The notes under the pieces: model-generated | Databases searched by the model: none | Seen by the model: only the letters and a program-made list of their open reading frames with translations | What the model was told of the DNA's origin: nothing | Position numbers and translations under genes: made by a program | From: Chromohalobacter moromii | Lineage (GTDB): Bacteria > Pseudomonadota > Gammaproteobacteria > Pseudomonadales > Halomonadaceae | Length of the DNA: 64,000 nucleotides | NCBI RefSeq assembly: GCF_023091865.1 | Contig: NZ_JAHXDI010000002.1 | Coordinates: 1-64,000 of the forward strand | Reading direction: 5' to 3' | Shown: positions 35,579-46,498 of the stretch, piece after piece | How the letters are laid out: each line of letters starts with the position of its first letter | How positions within the stretch are numbered: the stretch's first letter is position 1

Positions 35579-37375
35579 GTGTCAGTAGCCGAGCATGATC
35601 CGCAACGCCTGCTGAACCGTCGCATCTTGTCACGTCCGCGTGATGAGAGCGTCTACCGCCGCGCGCAGTCGGCCGGGCTCAGTGAGCTGCAGGCGCGGAT
35701 ATTGGCCGGGCGCCTGCACGACTACACGGACGATATCGCGTCGCTGATTGACCCCAGCCTGCGCTATCTGGCGCACCCCGAACGTCTTCAGGACGCGCGC
35801 CGTGCCGCCGAGCGGATCGCCCTGGCGGTGGCCGAGGGCGAGCATATTGGCATCTTGACCGATTATGACGTCGACGGTATCACCTCGCACGTCGTTATTC
35901 TGCGAACGCTGAACGAGCTTTTCGGTGTGCCGATGCATAAGCTGCACAGCTTGATCGGCCATCGTATCTTCGATGGTTACGGCATCAGTCTGCCGCTGGT
36001 GGAGCGCACCCTGGCGTTGTCGCCACGCCCCAGCCTAGTGATCACTGCCGACTGCGGTAGTTCCGACGAGCCGCGTATCGCGCGTCTGCGTGAGGCCGGG
36101 CTCGATGTCGTGGTCACCGACCATCACGCCTTGCCGACGGCGGGGCCGCCGGCGTCGGCGTATGCCACCGTCAATCCGACGCGCAGCGATTGCGATTACC
36201 CGGACCCGACCATCGCCGGTTGCATGGTGGCGTGGCTGACCATGTCGCTGACGCGCTCGGTGCTCATCGAGCAGGGCGTGGCCGCGCCCTCGACCCCGAA
36301 GTTGTCGCCGTGGCTGTCTTACGTCGCCTTGGGGACCGTGGCGGATTGCGTCTCGCTGGGGGCGAGCCCTGCCAACCGCGCCGTGGTCAGCCACGGGCTG
36401 ACGTTGATCAATCGCATGGGTGCCGCCTGCTGGCGGGTCATGGCCGAGCGGTTGGGGGACGATAGCGTCCCTTTCGATGCCGAAACCCTGGCCTTTCAGA
36501 TGGGGCCGCGCATCAACGCGCGCTCGCGTCTCGACGACCCCTATGCGGCGCTGCATTTCATGCTCGCCACCGACGATGCCTCGGCGCGTCGTCATCTCGA
36601 AGTACTGGATACCGACAATCAGTCGCGCAAGGCGATCGAAGCGGACATGGTCGAGAGCGCCCGGGCATTGGCGCTCGACGCCCTGGCGGAGGGTGCCTCG
36701 GCGATCGTGGTCTTTCTGGAGGAAGGACATGCCGGCGTGCAGGGCATCGTCGCCTCGCGTCTGGTTCAGGCCTTTGGACGTCCCACGTTGGTGCTTACGC
36801 CCGCCGCCGCGCCGGGCATGCTGACCGGCTCGGGACGTTCCATCGAAGGGCTGCACCTGCGCGATGCATTGCAGCGGGCGCATGAACTGGCTCCCGAGGC
36901 GTTACCGCGTTTCGGGGGGCACCGGGGAGCGGCGGGCATTGGCGTACCGCGCGAGCGTCTGGCGGAATTTCGCGAGGCCTTGCTCACGGCGGTCGAGGAA
37001 CAACTCGGTGGCCGCGAACTTTTTCCTTACGTGCTGACCGACGGCGCCTTGACGCCCGAGCAACTGTCACTGGCGGCGGTGGACGAGCTGGCGCGTTTGG
37101 CGCCCTACGGTCGCGAGTTCGACGCCCCGCTTTTCGACGGTGAGTTTCGCATCGAGCAACTACGTCCGGTGGGTGCCGAGGGTAACCATCTGATGCTCGA
37201 ACTTTCGTGTGGCGCGGTGAGTCTCAAGGCGATCTGGTTTCGTGCGCTGACACCCGGCGAGCTGCCGCCGTTCGGGCTCGGCGATCGTCTGCGCTGTGCC
37301 TACAAACTATCGCGCAACCGCTGGCGGGGACGGGAGTCGTTGCAGTTGATGATCGAGCATGCCGAGCCTGTTTAA
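35579..37375 (+). CDS. recJ: Single-stranded-DNA-specific exonuclease RecJ
   Basis: The 598-residue DHH/DHHA1 nuclease has the metal-binding motifs TDYDVDGITSH (motif I), TADCGSSD (motif II) and TDHHALP (the DHH motif). It also has the DHHA1 block FGGHRGAAGIG and a C-terminal OB-type domain. It degrades 5' ssDNA ends in RecF-pathway repair and mismatch repair. The GTG at 35579 has GAGGAG 7 nt upstream; the 17-codon extension is rejected. In E. coli recJ is followed by prfB-lysS; here about 12 kb intervenes. Confidence 0.95.
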   Translation: MSVAEHDPQRLLNRRILSRPRDESVYRRAQSAGLSELQARILAGRLHDYTDDIASLIDPSLRYLAHPERLQDARRAAERIALAVAEGEHIGILTDYDVDGITSHVVILRTLNELFGVPMHKLHSLIGHRIFDGYGISLPLVERTLALSPRPSLVITADCGSSDEPRIARLREAGLDVVVTDHHALPTAGPPASAYATVNPTRSDCDYPDPTIAGCMVAWLTMSLTRSVLIEQGVAAPSTPKLSPWLSYVALGTVADCVSLGASPANRAVVSHGLTLINRMGAACWRVMAERLGDDSVPFDAETLAFQMGPRINARSRLDDPYAALHFMLATDDASARRHLEVLDTDNQSRKAIEADMVESARALALDALAEGASAIVVFLEEGHAGVQGIVASRLVQAFGRPTLVLTPAAAPGMLTGSGRSIEGLHLRDALQRAHELAPEALPRFGGHRGAAGIGVPRERLAEFREALLTAVEEQLGGRELFPYVLTDGALTPEQLSLAAVDELARLAPYGREFDAPLFDGEFRIEQLRPVGAEGNHLMLELSCGAVSLKAIWFRALTPGELPPFGLGDRLRCAYKLSRNRWRGRESLQLMIEHAEPV

Positions 37376-37378
37376 AAG

Positions 37379-37491
37379 GGAAGAAGGAAGAGGGAAGAGT
37401 TGAATCGCCCCTAGTGTCGTAGACACCTTTCTTTACACAACGAGTAGGGGCGCCGTTCTTCCTTCTTCCAGCCGCGCAGCGGCGCTCTTCC
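37379..37491. repeat. Imperfect palindrome between recJ and the VOC gene
   Basis: GGAAGAAGGAAG (37379-37390) is exactly inverted at 37458-37469. CGCCCCT (37406-37412) is inverted at 37446-37452. A further small hairpin GCCGC-GCA-GCGGC lies at 37471-37483. It occupies the whole spacer between convergent genes. Confidence 0.75.
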
Positions 37492-37498
37492 AGCTTGA

Positions 37499-37918
37499 TT
37501 AGTAGTTCGGCCAGACGCCGGGCGTGGCCAGTTCCAGCAGATGACCGTCGGGGTCGCGGAAATAGAGGCTTTCACCGCCTTTCGGCCAGTGGGTGCGGCC
37601 TTCGATGGGAATATCGTGGGCGACGAGTTGGGTTTCCCAGTCTTCCAACTCATCGCGCTCAATGGCCAGCGCCAGATGCACGCGTCCGGAGCCGTCATGG
37701 GGCGGTATGGTGCCCATACCATGCGGCAGGTTCACGGTTTCGTCGGTGCTGCCTTGTTGAAACAGCAGCACCACGCTGCCCGGCCCGGCCTCGTATGCGG
37801 TGAAGCGATGATCGGCGGTAAAGGCCGACAGCATCATCACGTTCTCGAAGAAGGCCCGGGCGCGGGCCATGTCGTTGACGTAGAGGGCGGTTTCGAGAAC
37901 GCCTTGAATGCGTGGCAT
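37499..37918 (-). CDS. VOC (glyoxalase/bleomycin resistance) family protein
   Basis: This 139-residue protein has two beta-alpha-beta-beta-beta modules: GVLETALYVNDMARARAFFENVM at the start and FRDPDGHLLELATPGVW at the end. The latter carries the usual C-terminal Glu metal ligand; a His early in the second module (GRVHLALAI) is another likely ligand. It may be a dioxygenase, isomerase or antibiotic-binding protein; the substrate is unknown. The ATG at 37918 has GAGGAG upstream; the frame to 37966 is rejected. Confidence 0.85.
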   Translation of the reverse strand: MPRIQGVLETALYVNDMARARAFFENVMMLSAFTADHRFTAYEAGPGSVVLLFQQGSTDETVNLPHGMGTIPPHDGSGRVHLALAIERDELEDWETQLVAHDIPIEGRTHWPKGGESLYFRDPDGHLLELATPGVWPNY

Positions 37919-37978
37919 ATCACTCCTCGTTTGCCGCGACGCGATGCCTTCCAGCATAGCCATCACGGGGCAATGACC

Positions 37979-38052
37979 TCAACGTGGCGATAGCCAGAAC
38001 CACCAGACGATGCCGGCTATCAATGCTAGCCCGATCAGATTGACGAGAAACG

Positions 38053-38056
<4 letters not shown>
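37979..38056 (-). CDS. 25-aa single-helix membrane peptide in the copper operon
   Basis: This gene is too short for routine gene calling. It encodes a 25-residue peptide starting [15 protein letters not shown], with one hydrophobic helix rich in Trp/Phe near its C-terminal side and a short SPR tail. Its ATG overlaps the copA stop as ATGA, and AGGAGGAG lies 4 nt upstream, an almost perfect ribosome site inside the end of copA. It is therefore very likely translated and coupled to the ATPase. By analogy with other tiny membrane proteins that bind a transporter, it may stabilise or regulate CopA. I know of no named family for it. Confidence 0.7.
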
Positions 38057-40617
<2,561 letters not shown>

Positions 40618-40640
40618 CTTGCGTTCTCCTTCGGCTGAGC

Positions 40641-41078
40641 TCATGGCGCCTGGCGTGAGAAATCGTCGTCACTTTCCATTGGCAGGCTCTCGATCAGCCG
40701 GCACAAACTGTGGCCGTCGGGCGTGCCATCCGGCATATCGCGCCAGGTCTCCAAGGCGTGCTCCATGCGTGTCGCCAGGGCCTGCAACTCACGGATGCGC
40801 GACCGAATTTCCGGCAAGCGCTCGGCCAGCAGGTCGCGCACCATGGGGCATGGAGAGTCGCCATGGTCGGCATGCTCGAGAATCTCGCGCACCTCACGAA
40901 GACTGAACCCCAGCGTGCGAGCGCGTTGTATGAAACGCAGTCGATTGAGGTCGTCGGCATCATAGAGTTGATAGCCGTTGTCGGGATCGCGTTGCGGATG
41001 CAGTAATCCCTCGCGTGTGTAATGGCGTACCGTTTCGCCGGTAACGCCAGCGGTGCGGGCCAGATCGCTGACTTTCAT
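40641..41078 (-). CDS. MerR-family metal-responsive regulator
   Basis: The 145-residue protein has an N-terminal winged HTH ([26 protein letters not shown]), a long dimerisation helix and a short C-terminal loop. Two cysteines are visible: one in SPCPMVRD, at the position of CueR Ser77/MerR Cys82, and one in HSLCRLIE, like the second loop Cys of CueR. The first loop Cys of CueR (CPGD) is absent (DMPDG). The context says copper, but the cysteine set is not that of a classical CueR, so no symbol is given. AGGAGAG precedes the ATG. The stop overlaps a possible copA start. Confidence 0.88.
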   Translation of the reverse strand: MKVSDLARTAGVTGETVRHYTREGLLHPQRDPDNGYQLYDADDLNRLRFIQRARTLGFSLREVREILEHADHGDSPCPMVRDLLAERLPEIRSRIRELQALATRMEHALETWRDMPDGTPDGHSLCRLIESLPMESDDDFSRQAP

Positions 41079-41103
41079 GGCACTCTCCTGAATGGTGAGA
41101 AAA

Positions 41104-41134
41104 GTCTAAAACCTGTGTGTTACACAAAGGTCAA
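41104..41134 (-). promoter_or_regulatory. MerR-type promoter and operator of the copper operon
   Basis: On the minus strand -35 TTGACC (41134-41129) and -10 TTAGAC (41109-41104) are 19 bp apart, the over-long spacer that MerR activators need. The spacer holds a 21-bp dyad (41111-41131), ACCTTTGTGT-A-ACACACAGGT, with 9 of 10 paired positions. Transcription would start about 20 nt before the regulator's ATG, so the regulator is probably autoregulated. Confidence 0.8.
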
Positions 41135-41267
41135 GTCGATCCTAGCCTATTTTCACTGACCTACGATAAAAAGCTGAAATTCTTGAAGAAGTATTCCTCA
41201 TGCCCTGAAATAGATCAGATGAGGGACTGCTTATAAGACTAAAGAATGAGCGTTTCTTAGATTAAAA

Positions 41268-41277
41268 CAAACGTTTG
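41268..41277. repeat. CAAACGTTTG palindrome upstream of fadL
   Basis: A 10-bp perfect palindrome in the AT-rich fadL upstream region; a candidate operator with no known owner. Confidence 0.4.
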
Positions 41278-41393
41278 CTCTTGACTTGAAAACGCCCATC
41301 GGCCAAAACGAAGAGGCACGCCATTATTCGGGCAAGGGTAAAAAAACCTAAGACAATTTTCGCCTCCACGTCTCCGCAGAAGAGGACGTTTTC

Positions 41394-42737
41394 ATGCATA
41401 ACAAGATCAACAAGCTCACACTCGCAGTGACTCTGGCATCCGCCGTGATGGCGACCGGCCAAGCCGCCGCGTCGGGCTTTCAGGTTCGTGAACAGAGCGC
41501 CAAGGCATTGGGTAACGCCATGGCAGGTGCGGCGGCCGGTGCCGAGGATGTCAGCTACATGACCTTTAACCCGGCGGCCATCGGTAACGTTGAGGGTACG
41601 CAAGTCGCCGGTGGCATTTCCTATGTCGATGCCAACTTCGAATTGACCGACGCCTCGGCGAGCTCCGCCCGCGGGGACGATTATACGGGAAGTGGCGATA
41701 ACGAAGGGGGCGAGAAGGCCTGGGTGCCCAGTTTCGCCTTCAAGACGCGCCTGAGTGAACGCTTCGATCTGGGGTTGGCGATCTCCGCGCCGTATGGCCT
41801 GTCCACCAAGTACGACGAGGACTGGATCGGACGCTATCACGCCGTCGAAACCGAACTCGAGACCATCGATATCCAGCCGACGCTGAACTATCGTGCCACC
41901 GACCGCCTCAACCTCGCCGTGGGGCTACGTGCTCAGTATGCCGATGCCACGCTCTCCAATGCCATCGACTTGGGCGCGTTAGGTGCGCAGGCCAGACAAT
42001 TGCCGCCTTCGGCTATCGGCCGTTACGACGGCATGGCCGAGGTGACCGGTGATGATTGGGGCTATGGCTACACCTTGGGGGCGCTGTTCCAGGCCACCGA
42101 GCGCACCCGTCTGGGCATCAGCTACCGCTCGGAGGTCGAGCTGACGCTAGATGGTGACGTTGACTACAGCGCCGACGATCCAGTCGGCCAGCAGGTGCTG
42201 GCAGGCTCGGGTCTGCAGGACGGCGGTGGCAAGGCGGATATTACCACGCCGGCCAACCTCAACCTGGGGATTTATCACCAATTGACTGATCGGCTCGCCC
42301 TGATGGCCAACGCCGAATGGACGGAATGGAGTAGTTTCAAGGAACTGACCGTCGAGTTCGAGAATGGCCCACCTTACACAAGCACCACGACTGAAAACTG
42401 GGACGATACCTGGGCCTTCTCGGTGGGGGCTAACTATCAGCTCAACCGGCAGTGGTTGCTGCGCGCCGGTCTGGGGGTCGACGAATCACCGGTGCCGGAC
42501 AGCGAGCACCGCACGCCGCGTGTACCCGATGCCGATCGCCGCTGGGCGACGCTCGGGGCAACCTGGATGCCGACCTCGAGCCTTGGCGTGACGGCGGGCT
42601 ACATGCACGTCTTCGGCGACGATGGCGACATCGACCAATCCGGCGCCAAGCCCGAGAATGCCAGCCGTGGCAACCTTTCCGGAACCTATGAAGTCGACGC
42701 CAACGTCTTTGCGCTGTCGATGGATTATCGTTTCTGA
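41394..42737 (+). CDS. FadL/TodX-family outer membrane transporter
   Basis: This 447-residue outer-membrane beta-barrel has a signal peptide (about 1-24, ending ASA-type), followed by the FadL start SGFQVREQSAKALGNAMAGAAAGAEDVSYMTFNPAAIG, which forms the hatch. Long amphipathic strands follow, and a terminal aromatic residue (DYRF). It imports long-chain fatty acids or other hydrophobic compounds. GAAGAGGAC lies before the ATG. It is monocistronic with a strong terminator. Whether it is FadL proper or a hydrocarbon porin cannot be told from sequence. Confidence 0.9.
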   Translation: MHNKINKLTLAVTLASAVMATGQAAASGFQVREQSAKALGNAMAGAAAGAEDVSYMTFNPAAIGNVEGTQVAGGISYVDANFELTDASASSARGDDYTGSGDNEGGEKAWVPSFAFKTRLSERFDLGLAISAPYGLSTKYDEDWIGRYHAVETELETIDIQPTLNYRATDRLNLAVGLRAQYADATLSNAIDLGALGAQARQLPPSAIGRYDGMAEVTGDDWGYGYTLGALFQATERTRLGISYRSEVELTLDGDVDYSADDPVGQQVLAGSGLQDGGGKADITTPANLNLGIYHQLTDRLALMANAEWTEWSSFKELTVEFENGPPYTSTTTENWDDTWAFSVGANYQLNRQWLLRAGLGVDESPVPDSEHRTPRVPDADRRWATLGATWMPTSSLGVTAGYMHVFGDDGDIDQSGAKPENASRGNLSGTYEVDANVFALSMDYRF

Positions 42738-42762
42738 ACCTAGGACTTCAACCAGTATGAAT

Positions 42763-42801
42763 AACGACGAACCCCGGCGATTTGCCGGGGTTCGTCGTTT
42801 T
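42763..42801. terminator. Bidirectional terminator fadL / ectD
   Basis: A 17-bp perfect stem (AACGACGAACCCCGGCG with its complement) and a short ATTT-type loop, followed by T4; it lies between convergent genes. Confidence 0.88.
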
Positions 42802-42822
42802 CGCAATTTTCCTGACGATGCC

Positions 42823-43728
42823 TTATTTGGCAGGTTTCAGGGGGCTCCAGTCCTTGCGGTTGGCCAGGAACTCGGGCCGAGGCCGGTTGCCGCAGTACGG
42901 ATCGTGTAGCGTGTTCTCGACACTGTTGTAGACGAAGAACAGGTTACTGCGTGGCCAGCACGACATGTTGATGTTCGAACCATGCAGGGTATTGCACTCG
43001 AACATCACCAGCGAGCCGACAGGCCCTTTGGGCGCCTCGATATCGCCTTGGATCATCAGATCGCGCAGGCTGGCGTCATCCGGTACGCCGATTTCCTGAC
43101 TCTTCAGCGACTCTTTATAGTTGTTCTCCGGCGTGCGGCCCACGCAGGGAACGAAGTAATTGTGCGAGCCGGGCACGAGCATCAGTGGGCCATTGAATTC
43201 ACCGTTTTCGGTGAGAATGATCGAACAGCTCACCGAGCGCATGCGTGGCATGCCGTCTTCGCTGTGCCAGGTCTCGAAGTCGGAGTGCCAGTCGAAGCCT
43301 TTGCCCTTGAACCCGGGCTTATAGTTGATCCGCGACTGATGAATATAGGCATCGCCACCGAGGATCTGCTGGACCATCGCCAGTAGGCGTGGGTCGCGAG
43401 TCAGGCGGCTGAAACGCTCGGATACCTCATGGATACCGAAGATCGAACGAATTTCCTGTTTGCTGGGCTCGAGGATAGTACCTTCCGAGAGCTTGAGGTC
43501 ATCGTCATTCTCGTAGTCGCCCAACTCCTCGAGGAACGCGGCCATCTCGTCTTCATCGAAGAATCCTTCGAAGGAGAGAAAGCCTTTGCGTTCGAACTCG
43601 TCGAGCTCGGCTTCGCTGAGCGGCCCTTTGCGTTGCTCGCCCTCGCTATGCACCACCGGGTCGATGCGCTCGAACATCCCCAGTTTGCGTTCCAGGCGCG
43701 TCGGGAATAGATCTTGAGTCTCTTTCAT
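42823..43728 (-). CDS. ectD: Ectoine 5-hydroxylase
   Basis: This 301-residue non-haem Fe(II)/2-oxoglutarate dioxygenase converts ectoine to 5-hydroxyectoine, a heat and salt protectant. The family signature is intact (FDWHSDFETWHSEDGMP), with iron ligands His148, Asp150 and His249 (NTLHGSN), and PGSHNYFVP downstream. The ATG at 43728 has GGAGGAG 7 nt upstream, a very strong site; the extension to 43815 is rejected. It is separate from ectABC, which is not in the window. Chromohalobacter is known to carry two such genes (ectD and ectE); which this is cannot be decided here. Confidence 0.95.
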   Translation of the reverse strand: MKETQDLFPTRLERKLGMFERIDPVVHSEGEQRKGPLSEAELDEFERKGFLSFEGFFDEDEMAAFLEELGDYENDDDLKLSEGTILEPSKQEIRSIFGIHEVSERFSRLTRDPRLLAMVQQILGGDAYIHQSRINYKPGFKGKGFDWHSDFETWHSEDGMPRMRSVSCSIILTENGEFNGPLMLVPGSHNYFVPCVGRTPENNYKESLKSQEIGVPDDASLRDLMIQGDIEAPKGPVGSLVMFECNTLHGSNINMSCWPRSNLFFVYNSVENTLHDPYCGNRPRPEFLANRKDWSPLKPAK

Positions 43729-43856
43729 CGCAAACTCCTCCATTAGTCTGCTGGGAACGGTATTGCTGCCATCCCCCGTGTAAACGTAGTCGGAGAGGCT
43801 GGCACCGACAAACACAGCCGTGTATGTCTTTGTAGCTCGCCAGATTTGCTAGGCGA

Positions 43857-43890
43857 ACACGCTGAGGCTACGCCTCTGCTGAGAGCGTGT
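43857..43890. repeat. Nested inverted repeat upstream of ectD
   Basis: ACACGCT (43857-43863) pairs with AGCGTGT (43884-43890), and inside it GAGGC-TAC-GCCTC forms a second stem. It lies about 130 bp upstream of ectD, downstream of the Opp operon on the same strand. It could be an attenuator, a terminator or an operator. Confidence 0.5.
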
Positions 43891-43923
43891 ATTTAGCATG
43901 TGTTAAGGCAGGCCCATTCCTTG

Positions 43924-43951
43924 CCGCTGCAAATACTGACGCTTGCAGCGG
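43924..43951 (-). terminator. Hairpin downstream of the Opp operon
   Basis: CCGCTGCAA and its complement are separated by 10 nt, about 28 bp after the ATPase stop on the minus strand. There is no T-tract. Confidence 0.5.
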
Positions 43952-43978
43952 ACTAGACGAAGATGGGGGAGGTCAGGG

Positions 43979-45583
43979 TCAAGCGGCATCTTCGACGAAG
44001 GCGGCCCTCATCAGTTCCTGGGTATAGCGTTCGCGCGGATTGGCGAAGATCTCCTCGGTATTGCCCTGTTCGACGACTTCACCCTCTTTCATCACCAGTA
44101 CGGTATCGGCCAGCGCACGCACAACCGCGAGATCGTGACTGATGAACAGATAGGTCAGGTCATGCTTTTGCTGCAGGTCGCGCAGCAGGTCGATTACCGT
44201 GACCTGCACCGAGCGGTCGAGCGCCGAGGTGGGTTCGTCGAGCAGCAGAAATTCCGGCTTGAGTACCAGCGCCCGGGCGATGGCAATGCGCTGGCGCTGA
44301 CCACCGGAGAATTCATGTGGGTAGCGGTTACGCATCGCTGGATCGAGCGCGACCTCCTTGAGCGCCTCGATCACCTGCGCCTCGCGCTGGCGGCGGTTGA
44401 ATTCTGGGTGATGCACGCGCAGCCCCTCGCTGATGACTTCGCCGACGGTCATGCGCGGCGACAGCGAACCGAAGGGGTCCTGGAAGACCACCTGCATGCG
44501 CGAGCGCAGGGGACGCATGCTGCCAGTATCGAGCGTGGCGATATTGTGGCCGTCGAAGCGAATCTCGCCGCGACTCTTGAGCAGTCGCAACAGCGCTCGG
44601 CCCAGCGTCGACTTGCCCGAGCCGGACTCACCGACGATGCCCACGGTCTGGCCGCGGCGAATGCTCAGGTCGATGCCGCGTACCGCCTCGAAGTACTCGC
44701 TGGCACGGAATAGACGCTTCTTGAGCGCGAAGCGTACGCGCACGTCTCTCGCCTCCAGCAGCATGGGCATCGTCATGTCGACCGGTGCCTTGCGGCCACG
44801 CGGGTCGGCATCGATCAGCATGCGTGTGTAATCGTGTCGCGGGTTACCGAACACTTCGCCGGTGGTGCCCGTTTCGACGAGCTCACCGTGGCGCATTACG
44901 CACACCCGGTCGGCGAAGTGGCGCACGATTCCCAGGTCGTGGGTGATGAACAGGATCGCCATGCCGTAGCGCGCCTGAAGATCCTTGAGTAGCGCCAGAA
45001 TCTGCGCCTGGACGGTGACGTCGAGCGCAGTGGTGGGCTCGTCGGCGATCAAAAGCTCAGGCTCGCAGGCCAGCGCCATGGCGATCATCACGCGCTGGCG
45101 TTGGCCGCCGGAGAGCTCGTAGGGGTAACTGTCGATGCGCCGGGAAGGCTCGGGGATACCCACCTGCTCGAGCAATTCGATGACCTTGGGGCGCGCTTGA
45201 CGTCTATTGAGACCGAGGTGCTTTTCCAGCACCTCGGCGATCTGTGCCCCGATGCGTTGCAAGGGATTGAGCGAGGTCATCGGCTCCTGGAAGATCATCG
45301 AGATGGCGTTGCCGCGGATACGGCGCATGCGTTTGGGCGTGACGCTCAAGAGATCCTCGCCCTTGAAGCGGATGGCGCCAGACGTTTGAGCCAACTCAGG
45401 CAAGAGCCGCATCGCGGCGGTCGATGATACCGACTTGCCGGAGCCCGACTCGCCGACCAGTGCCAGCGTCTCGCCGGGCTGGATGGAAAAGCTCACTTCC
45501 TTGACGGCCGAGACGGTACCGTTGGGCAGTTGGAAGTCGACGCTCAAGTTGTCGATTTCAAGCAGGTTATCAGCCACGGTCAC
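43979..45583 (-). CDS. Oligopeptide ABC transporter, fused double ATPase (OppD-OppF type)
   Basis: This 534-residue protein contains two complete ABC ATPase domains. Each has Walker A GESGSGKS and a signature ([12 protein letters not shown] and [12 protein letters not shown]), Walker B (LLIADEP and LLLDEP), and an H-loop (THDLG and SHDLA). The first half resembles DppD/OppD and the second OppF. It energises peptide import. It is the last gene of the SBP-permease-permease-ATPase operon. The start is GTG at 45583 or 45577; GAGGTGA sits just before the latter. Confidence 0.93.
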   Translation of the reverse strand: MTVADNLLEIDNLSVDFQLPNGTVSAVKEVSFSIQPGETLALVGESGSGKSVSSTAAMRLLPELAQTSGAIRFKGEDLLSVTPKRMRRIRGNAISMIFQEPMTSLNPLQRIGAQIAEVLEKHLGLNRRQARPKVIELLEQVGIPEPSRRIDSYPYELSGGQRQRVMIAMALACEPELLIADEPTTALDVTVQAQILALLKDLQARYGMAILFITHDLGIVRHFADRVCVMRHGELVETGTTGEVFGNPRHDYTRMLIDADPRGRKAPVDMTMPMLLEARDVRVRFALKKRLFRASEYFEAVRGIDLSIRRGQTVGIVGESGSGKSTLGRALLRLLKSRGEIRFDGHNIATLDTGSMRPLRSRMQVVFQDPFGSLSPRMTVGEVISEGLRVHHPEFNRRQREAQVIEALKEVALDPAMRNRYPHEFSGGQRQRIAIARALVLKPEFLLLDEPTSALDRSVQVTVIDLLRDLQQKHDLTYLFISHDLAVVRALADTVLVMKEGEVVEQGNTEEIFANPRERYTQELMRAAFVEDAA

Positions 45584-45584
45584 C

Positions 45585-46484
45585 TCAGCGTGTTTTCGGG
45601 TCCAGGGCGTCTCTCAGCCCATCGCCCAGGAAGTTGAGACAGAACAGCGTCACCGCGAGGAATAGCGATGGCACGAGCAGCAGCCACGGCGCGCTTTGCA
45701 TCATGTCGGTGCCTTCGGAGATCAATACGCCCCAACTGGTCAGCGGCTCTTGCACGCCAAGACCGAGAAACGACAAAAAGCTCTCCAGCAGGATGACCTT
45801 GGGGACGGTGAGTGTGACGTAGATGATCACCGGACCGATGGCGTTGGGGATCAGGTGGCGGGTGACGATCTTGCGATCGCGTACCCCCAATGCGTGGGCG
45901 GCTTCGATGAATTCGCGCTGCTTGAGCGCCAGCGTCTGGCCGCGCACGATGCGTGCCATGTCGAGCCACTCGACCGCGCCGATGGCAGCGTAGATCAGGA
46001 AGATATTGCGCCCGAAGACCACCATCAAAAGGATGACCAGGAACATGAACGGCAGCGAGTACATGATGTCGACGAAGCGCATCATGAGGCTGTCCAGTCG
46101 CCCGCCGACATAGCCGGAGATGGCCCCGTAGAGCACCCCGATCACCAGGCTGACGAAGGTGGCCACCAAGGCCACCGAAAGTGACACGCGGCCGCCATAG
46201 AGAGTGCGGGTCAAGAGGTCGCGACCGTTGGCATCGGTACCCAAGAAGTGGCCACTCTCGAGGCTCGGCGCGGCGCTGAAGGCGTTCCAGTCGACGTCGG
46301 CCAGTCCCCATGGAAGCAGGTAGGGGCCGATTAGGCAGGTGACAGCGATCATGACCAGTAGCACCAGGCTGACCATCGCCGCCCTGTTCTGCTTGAGGCG
46401 TCGCCAAGCATCGCGGCCGAGGCTCTCGCCGGCCGTGGCGTCTGACAGGGAAAGACGGTTATCGGAAAGCGTATCGGTGGTCAT
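45585..46484 (-). CDS. oppC: Oligopeptide ABC transporter permease (OppC type)
   Basis: The 299-residue inner-membrane permease has an N-terminal OppC_N segment, five to six membrane helices and the EAA loop (DMARIVRGQTLALKQREFIEAAHALG) that docks to the ATPase. It lies between oppB and the ATPase gene, with a gap of one base to the latter. Confidence 0.93.
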   Translation of the reverse strand: MTTDTLSDNRLSLSDATAGESLGRDAWRRLKQNRAAMVSLVLLVMIAVTCLIGPYLLPWGLADVDWNAFSAAPSLESGHFLGTDANGRDLLTRTLYGGRVSLSVALVATFVSLVIGVLYGAISGYVGGRLDSLMMRFVDIMYSLPFMFLVILLMVVFGRNIFLIYAAIGAVEWLDMARIVRGQTLALKQREFIEAAHALGVRDRKIVTRHLIPNAIGPVIIYVTLTVPKVILLESFLSFLGLGVQEPLTSWGVLISEGTDMMQSAPWLLLVPSLFLAVTLFCLNFLGDGLRDALDPKTR

Positions 46485-46498
46485 GGCATGAGGTCCGG

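Larger units (their letters stand above)
41079..41393. other. Divergent, AT-rich intergenic region regulator / fadL
   Basis: This stretch of 315 bp is clearly richer in A+T than its surroundings. It holds the MerR-type promoter at its left end, and a CAAACGTTTG palindrome plus the fadL leader at its right. No further gene or RNA was seen. Confidence 0.6.
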
